Source of the DNA: Pseudorhodobacter antarcticus
GTDB taxonomy: Bacteria > Pseudomonadota > Alphaproteobacteria > Rhodobacterales > Rhodobacteraceae
Assembly: GCA_945860375.1 (NCBI GenBank)
Contig: CAMAQR010000026.1
Span: forward strand, 1-54,190
Length of the DNA: 54,190 nucleotides
Reading direction: 5' to 3'
The notes under the pieces are model-generated. The model was given only the letters and a program-made list of their open reading frames with translations. It made no database searches and was not told the DNA's origin. This document shows, piece after piece, positions 26,075 through 32,548 of the stretch. Positions within the stretch are counted from its first letter, which is position 1; every line of letters begins with the position of its first letter. Made by a program: the position numbers and the translations under genes.

Positions 26075-26100
26075 CCCTGCGCCGAGTGACTGGCGCAGGG
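26075..26100. terminator. Hairpin between convergent genes
   Basis: CCCTGCGCC and GGCGCAGGG form a perfect 9-bp stem with an 8-nt loop, between the ends of dihydropyrimidinase and the convergent acidic-protein gene. No T run follows on either strand, so it is a weak or assisted bidirectional terminator. Confidence 0.5.
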
Positions 26101-26120
26101 AGGGGTGCAACAACCGGGGC

Positions 26121-26396
26121 TCAGGCCTCTTCGGTTTCGTCGGCGTCAGCTTCGTCAGCGTCAGCGTCCTCATCTTCCATCTCGTCTTCATCGTCGTCCA
26201 TCGCGTCGGCGTCGTCATCCATTGCCTCGGCGTCGTCGTCAGCCGTGATCGCATCGGCTTCATCGTCTGCGCCATGGCCCATCACGTTGGCGGCGAAGTC
26301 CTGCACGGCCTCTGCGGCGTCAGACATCATCTCGCCAACCTTTTCCATCATGGAAGAAGCGGTGGTTTCAACTTCGTTTGCGGTGTCGATAGGCAT
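26121..26396 (-). CDS. Small highly acidic low-complexity protein
   Basis: A 91-aa protein. The first 45 residues could form an amphipathic helix (NEVETTASSMMEKVGEMMSD and AAEAVQDFAANVMG). The remaining half is almost only Asp, Ala, Glu and Met in DDDAEAM / DDDADAM / DDDEDEM-like units, so the protein is strongly acidic. The DNA is correspondingly repetitive (GTCATC/GTCGTC units on the plus strand). A GGAG lies 8 nt before the ATG. It is divergent from the ABC importer operon. No family is recognised; a role as a chaperone-like, metal- or polycation-binding protein is only a guess. Confidence 0.65.
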   Translation of the reverse strand: MPIDTANEVETTASSMMEKVGEMMSDAAEAVQDFAANVMGHGADDEADAITADDDAEAMDDDADAMDDDEDEMEDEDADADEADADETEEA

Positions 26397-26453
26397 GGCA
26401 GTGCTCCGTGTTGAGGGTTGGTCCCGAATGGACAGACCCAAGGTAGACACCGG

Positions 26454-26466
26454 TTGGCGACGCCAA
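26454..26466. promoter_or_regulatory. Perfect 13-bp palindrome before the ABC importer operon
   Basis: TTGGCG-A-CGCCAA lies 45 bp upstream of the ATPase start and 58 bp from the divergent acidic-protein start. It could be an operator for either gene. It is unlike the RutR-type sites at 23181-23229, so a different regulator would be involved. Confidence 0.4.
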
Positions 26467-26510
26467 AATGACCGGCATGTGACAGAACGATTTATCAAGG
26501 ACAGAGTCGC

Positions 26511-27308
26511 ATGAAGGATAGCCAGACCAGCGCAGCTGCGGTCATAGAGGCCAAGGACCTGAATTTGGTGTTCCAGACCAACGACGGCCCGGTTCATGCT
26601 TTGCGCGATGTCAATCTGACCATCAACAAGGGTGAGTTTGTCTCGTTTATCGGGCCTTCGGGCTGTGGGAAGACCACTTTCCTGCGCGCCATCGCGGCGC
26701 TGGAGCATCCGACGGGCGGCACCCTGACCGTCAACGGCATGACGCCCGATCAGGCCCGCCAAGCCCGCGCGTATGGCTATGTGTTTCAGGCGGCGGGGCT
26801 TTATCCGTGGCGCACGATTGCGGGGAATATCGGGTTGCCCTTGGAGATCATGGGTTTTTCCAAGCAGGAACAGAGAGATAGGGTTGCCCGCGTGCTGGAG
26901 TTGGTGGAACTTTCGGGCTTTGGCAAGAAGTTCCCTTGGCAGTTGTCGGGGGGCATGCAGCAGCGGGCCTCGATTGCCCGCGCTTTGGCCTTTGACGCAG
27001 ATATCCTGTTGATGGACGAGCCCTTTGGCGCCCTGGATGAAATCGTGCGCGATCGGCTGAACGAAGAACTGCTGAAGCTTTGGGCGCGCACCGGCAAGAC
27101 CATCGGCTTTGTCACCCATTCCATTCCCGAGGCTGTGTATCTTTCGACCAAGATCGTGGTGATGAGCCCGCGCCCCGGTCGGATCACCGACATCATCGAC
27201 AGCCCATTGCCGCGGATTCGCCCCTTGGACATCCGCGACAGCCGGGAATTCATCGAGATCGCGCACCGGGTGCGTGAGGGTTTGCGGGCGGGCCATGCGG
27301 ATGAGTAA
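26511..27308 (+). CDS. ABC transporter ATP-binding protein (pyrimidine/precursor importer, NitT/TauT type)
   Basis: A 265-aa ATPase. Walker A is GPSGCGKTTF near residue 50, the Q loop is YVFQAAGLYPWRT, the signature is LSGGMQQRASIARAL, Walker B is ILLMDEPFGALD and the H switch is FVTHSIPEAV. The C-terminal RPGRITDIIDSPLPR is usual in ATPases of the nitrate/taurine/riboflavin/HMP-precursor group. It is the first gene of a five-gene unit (ATPase, small DMT protein, two permeases, binding protein) next to the pyrimidine genes, which points to uptake of a pyrimidine or a related compound. Confidence 0.9.
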   Translation: MKDSQTSAAAVIEAKDLNLVFQTNDGPVHALRDVNLTINKGEFVSFIGPSGCGKTTFLRAIAALEHPTGGTLTVNGMTPDQARQARAYGYVFQAAGLYPWRTIAGNIGLPLEIMGFSKQEQRDRVARVLELVELSGFGKKFPWQLSGGMQQRASIARALAFDADILLMDEPFGALDEIVRDRLNEELLKLWARTGKTIGFVTHSIPEAVYLSTKIVVMSPRPGRITDIIDSPLPRIRPLDIRDSREFIEIAHRVREGLRAGHADE

Positions 27309-27326
27309 CGTGTTCGGAGCCATGAA

Positions 27327-27659
27327 ATGAACCTTGTCATGCTGGCTTGGTTGGTTGCCTCAACCGCTGTGTTTGTCACGGCCAATGCTGTGCTGAAAAC
27401 CTACGCGCAACAGGGCGGCATCTGGGTGCTTTTGGGCGCGCTGGCCTTGTTCTGTTTGGGCAACACGCTGATGGTGCAGGTGATGCGGGGCCAAGGCTTG
27501 GGCGTGGCGATTGCCCTGTCTGTGGTGTTCCAGCTGGTGGCGATTTCGGCGATGGCGATGGTGGTGTTTGGCGAAAAGCCATCCAGTCTGCAACTGGCCG
27601 GGATGGGTTTGGGCATTGTCGCAGTCTTGATGATCGCCTGGCCGGAGGCGAAAGCATGA
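27327..27659 (+). CDS. Small four-helix DMT/SMR-like membrane protein
   Basis: A 110-aa protein with four hydrophobic segments at about 1-20, 32-50, 56-79 and 85-105. The pattern resembles small multidrug resistance proteins and half-size EamA transporters: an N-terminal helix ending AVLKTYAQ, and GLGVAIALSVVFQL before VVFGEKPSSLQLAGMGLGI. Glu in FGEKPS matches the usual second-last loop; the first-helix Glu of EmrE is absent. The gene is inside the ABC importer operon and its stop overlaps the next start (ATGA). It may be an accessory subunit or an exporter of a by-product. Confidence 0.75.
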   Translation: MNLVMLAWLVASTAVFVTANAVLKTYAQQGGIWVLLGALALFCLGNTLMVQVMRGQGLGVAIALSVVFQLVAISAMAMVVFGEKPSSLQLAGMGLGIVAVLMIAWPEAKA

Positions 27660-28516
27660 ACCGTCTTTTGCCCATCGCCGCTGTTCTGTTGGTGATAGTC
27701 GCGGTGTGGTATGCGATGGCCCTGCGGCTGAACGCGCCTTGGGTCTATGATCAGGCGGCGCGGGCAGGGCAAACGGCGCCGGGGTTCGGCGCGTTGGTCG
27801 GGCTGACGATGGAACAAGACCGCCCGGTGCTGCCGACCCCGCATCAGGTGGTGCGCGAGCTGGTGAAATCGACCCTTGGCATGGCGGTGACGTCAAAGCG
27901 GTCGCTGGTCTATCACGCCTGGGTGACGATTTCCGGCACGCTTTTGGGTTTTGGCGTCGGCACCGCGCTGGGCATCGGTCTGGCGGCGGGTATTGTTTAC
28001 AACCGGGCCATGGAAATGAGCGTGCTGCCTTGGGCCATCGCCAGCCAGATGGTGCCGATCATCGCGCTGGCCCCGATGCTGGGGGTGATCATGAACGCCA
28101 TTGGCGCGACGCCCTTGATGACGAAGGCGGTGATTTCGGCGTATCTGTCGTTTTTCCCGGTGGTTGTGGGCATGGTGAAAGGGTTTCGCAGCCCGGATGC
28201 GGCGCAGCTGGACTTGTTGCAAACCTATGCGGCTCCGGGCCGGGCGGTGTTTTGGAAGCTGCGGTTGCCATCTTCGATGCCTTACTTTTTTGCCAGCGTG
28301 AAGGTCGGCATTGCCGCCAGCCTTGTTGGCGCGATTGTGGCTGAACTGAACCAGCAGGCGGGCTTGGGCGCGCGGTTGTTGCAGGGGTCGTATTATGGCC
28401 AGACCACGCAGATCTGGGCCGCGCTGTTCCTTTCGGCCATGCTGGCTGCGGTCCTTGTCATGATCGCGGGATTGCTTGAGGCGCGGGTGCTGCGGCGGAT
28501 GGGGATGGCACGGTGA
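27656..28516 (+). CDS. ABC transporter permease 1 (NitT/TauT type)
   Basis: A 286-aa inner-membrane permease. An N-terminal helix (about 5-24) precedes a periplasmic stretch of 60 residues with PTPHQVVRELV, then five further helices. The EAA motif is in LLQTYAAPGRAVFWKLRLPSSMPYFFASVKVG near residue 185. The family is BPD_transp_1 of the SsuC/TauC/RibX type. Start and stop overlap the neighbouring genes, so translation is coupled. A second, different permease follows, so the importer is probably a heterodimer. Confidence 0.9.
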   Translation: MNRLLPIAAVLLVIVAVWYAMALRLNAPWVYDQAARAGQTAPGFGALVGLTMEQDRPVLPTPHQVVRELVKSTLGMAVTSKRSLVYHAWVTISGTLLGFGVGTALGIGLAAGIVYNRAMEMSVLPWAIASQMVPIIALAPMLGVIMNAIGATPLMTKAVISAYLSFFPVVVGMVKGFRSPDAAQLDLLQTYAAPGRAVFWKLRLPSSMPYFFASVKVGIAASLVGAIVAELNQQAGLGARLLQGSYYGQTTQIWAALFLSAMLAAVLVMIAGLLEARVLRRMGMAR

Positions 28517-29367
28517 TGACAGGGCTGATGGACATGCGGCTGTGGGTGTTGCTGGCGTTCTGGGCCGGGGCGTGGCTGCTGAATTCCGAACTGTCGAAAG
28601 GCCGGGCGGATTGGGTGCGCTATGCGGTGCCTTTGCTGTTTGGCGTGACGGTGTTGCTTTTATGGGAGGCCGGGGTGCGGGCCTTCGGCGTCAACCGGGT
28701 GATCCTGCCGCCACCATCGGCGGTGTTCGACCGGCTGACCGGCTCTGTGACGATTTTGGCGGCCGATCTGTGGCAAACCTTCGTCAAAGGTGCACTTTCG
28801 GGCTATACCATGGGCTGTGCGGCGGCGGTTCTGACCGCGGTGGCGATTGATCGCAGCGGCTTTTTGCAGCGCGGATTGCTGCCGGTGGCGAATTTTGTGG
28901 CCGCCTTGCCGATTGTCGGCATCGCGCCGATCATGGTGATGTGGTTCGGATTTGATTGGCATTCCAAAGCCGCAGTGGTGGTGGTGATGGTGTTCTTTCC
29001 GGTGCTGGTGAACACGATGGCCGGGCTGGCCGCGACCGAGGTGATGCAGCGCGATCTGATGGCCACCTACAGCGCCAGCTATTGGCAGACTCTGTTCAAA
29101 CTGCGTCTGCCTGCGGCGATGCCTTTTATTTTCAACGGGCTTAAAATTGCGACAACCTTGGCGCTGATCGGCGCGATTGTTGCGGAATTTTTTGGCAGCC
29201 CCATAGTGGGCATGGGTTTTCGCATCGTGGCCGAGGTTGGGCGCTCTAATCCCGACATGGTTTGGGCCGAAATAGCGGTAGCGGCTTTGGCGGGATCGGC
29301 GTTCTATGGGCTGGTCGCGGTGATCGAAAGGCGGGTAACGTTCTGGCACCCGTCACAACGAAACTAG
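28513..29367 (+). CDS. ABC transporter permease 2 (NitT/TauT type)
   Basis: A 284-aa permease. Hydrophobic segments lie at about 7-24, 36-55, 97-118, 125-143, 150-172 and near the C-terminus. The motif VNRVILPPPSAVFDRL marks the start of the permease domain, and the EAA loop is TYSASYWQTLFKLRLPAAMPFIF near residue 192. The start is GTG at 28513 or ATG at 28516; both overlap the upstream stop. It pairs with permease 1. The binding-protein gene follows after 51 bp. Confidence 0.9.
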   Translation: MMTGLMDMRLWVLLAFWAGAWLLNSELSKGRADWVRYAVPLLFGVTVLLLWEAGVRAFGVNRVILPPPSAVFDRLTGSVTILAADLWQTFVKGALSGYTMGCAAAVLTAVAIDRSGFLQRGLLPVANFVAALPIVGIAPIMVMWFGFDWHSKAAVVVVMVFFPVLVNTMAGLAATEVMQRDLMATYSASYWQTLFKLRLPAAMPFIFNGLKIATTLALIGAIVAEFFGSPIVGMGFRIVAEVGRSNPDMVWAEIAVAALAGSAFYGLVAVIERRVTFWHPSQRN

Positions 29368-29418
29368 GTTTCGCGAAATTAACAAGGCCCTGAACGGGTC
29401 ACAACTTGGAGGTTGAGA

Positions 29419-30399
29419 ATGAAAAAGCTACTGACTTCGGCGCTGCTGATGGGATTTGCAGGCAGTGCGCAGGCGGCGGACGATGTGACGCTGCAATTGA
29501 AATGGGTGACGCAGGCGCAGTTCGCCGGTTACTATGTGGCCGCAGCGAAAGGCTTTTATGAAGAGGAAGGGCTGAACGTCACCATCCTTCCGGGCGGCCC
29601 CGATGTGGCCCCGACCCAAGTGATCGCGGGTGGCGGTGCAGATGTGGTTGTTGATTGGATGCCTTCGGCCTTGGCTGCGCGCGAAAAGGGTCTGGCTTTG
29701 GTGAACATCGCCCAGCCGTTCAAATCCTCGGGTATGATGCTGACTTGCCTGACCGAATCCGGTGTGGCGACTTCGGCTGACTTTGCCGACAAGACGCTGG
29801 GCGTCTGGTTTGGCGGCAATGAATATCCGTTCCTGAACTGGATGAACAAGCTTGGCTTGAAAACAGACGGCTCTGCCGGTGGTGTGACGGTCCTGAAACA
29901 GGGTTTCAACGTCGATCCTTTGCTGCAAAAGCAGGCTGCCTGCGTGTCGACAATGACCTATAACGAATACTGGCAGGTGATTGATGCCGGCATCGCGCCC
30001 GAGGCTTTGACCGTGTTCAAGTATGAAGACGAAGGGGTGGCGACGCTGGAAGACGGGCTGTACGTCATGGAAGAAAAACTGGCCGATCCGGCGTTTGAAG
30101 ACAAGATGGTGCGTTTCGTGCGCGCCTCGATGAAGGGCTGGAAATATGCTGAGACGAACTCGGACGAGGCCGCAATGATTGTGTTGGAAAACGACGCGAC
30201 CGGCGCCCAGACCGAGGCGCATCAAAAGCGGATGATGGCCGAGATTGCCAAGCTGACGGCAGGATCGAACGGCGCTTTGGTGGAAGACGACTACAAGCGC
30301 ACGGTGGCTGCCCTGATGTCAGGCGGGTCTGATCCGGTGATCACTGCCGAACCGGTTGGGGCCTGGACGCACCAGATCACCGACAAAGCGCTGCAATAA
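29419..30399 (+). CDS. ABC transporter substrate-binding protein (NMT1/THI5-like)
   Basis: A 326-aa periplasmic protein with a signal peptide (KKLLTSALLMGFAGSAQA, cut before ADD). The mature start VTLQLKWVTQAQFAGYYVAA, then GLNVTILPGGPDVAPTQVIAGGGADV, is characteristic of NMT1/THI5-like proteins that bind pyrimidine precursors, riboflavin or related compounds. GVWFGGNEYPFLNW and CVSTMTYNEYW are also in family order. The ATG at 29419 follows GGAGG by 7 nt. A strong terminator follows. With the pyrimidine genes upstream, uracil/thymine or a nucleobase relative is the likely ligand, but HMP-like compounds are possible. Confidence 0.92.
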   Translation: MKKLLTSALLMGFAGSAQAADDVTLQLKWVTQAQFAGYYVAAAKGFYEEEGLNVTILPGGPDVAPTQVIAGGGADVVVDWMPSALAAREKGLALVNIAQPFKSSGMMLTCLTESGVATSADFADKTLGVWFGGNEYPFLNWMNKLGLKTDGSAGGVTVLKQGFNVDPLLQKQAACVSTMTYNEYWQVIDAGIAPEALTVFKYEDEGVATLEDGLYVMEEKLADPAFEDKMVRFVRASMKGWKYAETNSDEAAMIVLENDATGAQTEAHQKRMMAEIAKLTAGSNGALVEDDYKRTVAALMSGGSDPVITAEPVGAWTHQITDKALQ

Positions 30400-30420
30400 G
30401 CGTTTGGTTTCAATGTTTGG

Positions 30421-30453
30421 ACGGGCGTGGCCAATGGCTGCGCCCGTTTTTTT
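30421..30453 (+). terminator. Rho-independent terminator of the ABC importer operon
   Basis: ACGGGCG / CGCCCGT stem with a 13-nt loop followed by seven T, 21 bases past the binding-protein stop. Confidence 0.9.
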
Positions 30454-30593
30454 ATTGTCGCGGAACGTTGTGTGCCCCTCCCTGCGCTTTTGCCAAGTGC
30501 AACACGGCTGGCTTCGCAGATATCAGGGCGCCGAGGAGGGGGCTTGTTAATCGCCTGTGAATTTGTAAATTTATTGACAACTGGAGTGTGCCG

Positions 30594-31832
30594 ATGCCAA
30601 TTTCTGCCCTGACCGGAACAAGGCTGCGCGAACGCCGGGTGGCGTTGGGGTTGCGGCAGGCCGATCTGGCCGAAACTGCGGGAATTTCCGCCAGTTACCT
30701 GAATCTGATCGAACACAACCGCCGCCCCGTGGCGGAGGCGTTGTTGAAGCGTTTGGCGCTGGCTTTGGGTCAACCGTTACACGCGTTCCAAGAGGGCGTT
30801 GGCGGCGCCATGCTGCATGATCTGCGCGCGGCGGCGGCGGCGGTGCAGGGCGCGGAACTGGATCGGATCGAGGATTTTGCAGGCCGCTACCCCGGTTGGG
30901 CCGGGATTCTCACGGCGCTTTACCAGCGTGCAGCGGGGCTGGAGCGCGCGGTCGAGGCACTGAACGATCGCATGACCCACGATCCGCATTTGTCGGCGTC
31001 CTTGCATGAGGTGCTGTCGGCGGTGTCCTCGGTGCGATCCACGGCGGCGATTCTGGTCGATACGGACGACATTGATCCCGAGTGGCGCGCGCGCTTTCAC
31101 CGCAACCTGCATGAGGACAGTGAACGCCTTGCCGTGGGGGCCAAGGCCTTGGTGGGCTATCTGGATACCGCCGGACAAGTCGATGTTCAGGGCATCGCGT
31201 CACCGCAAGAAGAGTTGGAGGCGTGGCTGGCGCTTGGTGGTTGGCAAGGAGGCGGCGATGTCGCGTTGCTGGCCTCGGGGGCGGCTCGGGAAATGGCGCG
31301 GGCATGGGCGGCGCAGGCTGCGCGGGATGCGGCCGCCTTGCCTGAAGCGGCTTTTGTGGCGGCTTTGGCCGAACTGGGGCCGGACCCTGCGCAATTGGCG
31401 GCCCGGTTCGGGGTCAGCACGCTGGCGGCCTTTCGCCGCATTGCCCTGCATCCGGGCAGCACCGCCGGGCTGGTGATCTGTGACGCCTCTGGCACGCTGA
31501 CCTTTCGCAAGCCGATGCCGGGGTTTGCGCTGCCGCGGTTTGGTGCCGCTTGCCCACTGTGGCCGCTGTTTACGGCGCTGGCACGGCCGTCCAGCCCAAT
31601 CGAATGTGTCATTGAAACTGCAGGACCACAGGCGCAGCGGTTTCTGGTGCGGGCGTTTTGCCAACCCAGCTTTCCAGGTGGTTTTCGCGGCCCGGAACTG
31701 CGTGAGGCGGCAATGCTGATCTTGCCCGCGCCTGCACACAGCCCGAATGTGCTGGCGGTTGGCTCCACCTGCCGCATCTGTCAACGCCAAACCTGTCCGG
31801 CCCGGCGCGAGCCGTCGATCCTGACGGCATGA
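30594..31832 (+). CDS. XRE-family regulator of the ScfR/RamB (short-chain fatty acyl) type
   Basis: A 412-aa protein. The N-terminal HTH (about residues 6-62) has RLRERRVALGLRQADLAETAGISASYLNLIEHNRRPV, in parts the classic XRE/Cro pattern. A long middle part lacks the usual zinc-protease motif but has ARFGVSTLAAFRRIAL. The C-terminus CRICQRQTCPARREPSIL is the cysteine cluster of the DUF2083 group. RamB/ScfR/MccR proteins control acetate and propionate metabolism through acyl-CoA sensing. ATG 30594 follows GGAG by 7 nt. Upstream, GTGAATTTGTAAATTTATTG has repeated AATTTGTAAATT-like elements that may be its own operator. Neighbouring SSS-kinase genes fit an acetate/short-chain acid theme. Confidence 0.85.
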   Translation: MPISALTGTRLRERRVALGLRQADLAETAGISASYLNLIEHNRRPVAEALLKRLALALGQPLHAFQEGVGGAMLHDLRAAAAAVQGAELDRIEDFAGRYPGWAGILTALYQRAAGLERAVEALNDRMTHDPHLSASLHEVLSAVSSVRSTAAILVDTDDIDPEWRARFHRNLHEDSERLAVGAKALVGYLDTAGQVDVQGIASPQEELEAWLALGGWQGGGDVALLASGAAREMARAWAAQAARDAAALPEAAFVAALAELGPDPAQLAARFGVSTLAAFRRIALHPGSTAGLVICDASGTLTFRKPMPGFALPRFGAACPLWPLFTALARPSSPIECVIETAGPQAQRFLVRAFCQPSFPGGFRGPELREAAMLILPAPAHSPNVLAVGSTCRICQRQTCPARREPSILTA

Positions 31833-31912
31833 GAAATCGCAAGCTTGCCAGTATCGGCTTTTGACAGGGCGCGACTTTGCCCCGATAGTCGGCCGCAGAG
31901 TATGGGGAACAC

Positions 31913-32281
31913 ATGACACGCAGGGTGTTGTTGATCGAGGATGAGGCCAACATCGCCGAGGCGATCCGCTTCATCCTGTCGCGCGACGGCTGCGAGGTTC
32001 AGGTGCAACCCGATGGCAACGCGGCTTTGGCGGCGGTGGCGGCCTTTGGGCCCGATCTTGTGGTGCTGGACCTGATGCTGCCGGGACTGAGCGGGTTGGA
32101 GATCTTGACCGCCCTGCGCGCCAACCCGGCAACGCAGGCGCTGCCCGTGCTGATGTTGACGGCCAAGGGGCAGGGCCGCGACCGTGAGGCGGCAGAACGT
32201 GCCGGGGTGTCGGCCTTCATGACCAAGCCCTTCGCGAATGCCGAAATCCGCGCCGCTGTGCGCGATCTGCTGGGGGACTGA
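31913..32281 (+). CDS. Single-domain response regulator
   Basis: A 122-aa receiver domain without an output domain. The acidic pocket is E9/D10 (LLIEDE), phospho-acceptor D53 (LVVLDLMLPG), T83 (LMLTAKG) and K105 (FMTKPF). It is followed with no gap by a small membrane protein and the SSS-histidine kinase, whose phosphate it may accept. Lacking an output domain, it may act by protein contact or in a phosphorelay. Confidence 0.92.
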   Translation: MTRRVLLIEDEANIAEAIRFILSRDGCEVQVQPDGNAALAAVAAFGPDLVVLDLMLPGLSGLEILTALRANPATQALPVLMLTAKGQGRDREAAERAGVSAFMTKPFANAEIRAAVRDLLGD

Positions 32282-32548
32282 ATGCGCCGCCCGCGTGCGC
32301 CCTTGTTTCTGGCCCGCGCTGTTTACCGCAAACGTCGCTTGCGGGATGCAGCAAGATTGCTGCCGATCCTTGGCCTGTTCCTGCTGCTGCTGCCCGCGCT
32401 TTGGGCTGGCCCGGTACCCGGCGGGGCGGACTGGGTCTATGCCTTTGCGGTCTGGGCCGGGTTGATCGGCCTTGCGGCGGCGCTGGCGCCCGGATTGGCC
32501 GAAAGCGAAAACCTGCCCGGCAAGGATGAGGATGGCGAGGACCGCTGA
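32282..32548 (+). CDS. Small two-helix membrane protein
   Basis: An 88-aa protein with a basic N-terminus (MRRPRAPLFLARAVYRKRRLRD), hydrophobic segments at about 24-42 and 50-68, and an acidic tail (ESENLPGKDEDGEDR). The start directly abuts the receiver gene's stop, and the last base overlaps the kinase ATG, so all three genes are coupled. Similar small membrane proteins stand before SSS-type kinases in other bacteria. No catalytic motif. Confidence 0.75.
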   Translation: MRRPRAPLFLARAVYRKRRLRDAARLLPILGLFLLLLPALWAGPVPGGADWVYAFAVWAGLIGLAAALAPGLAESENLPGKDEDGEDR

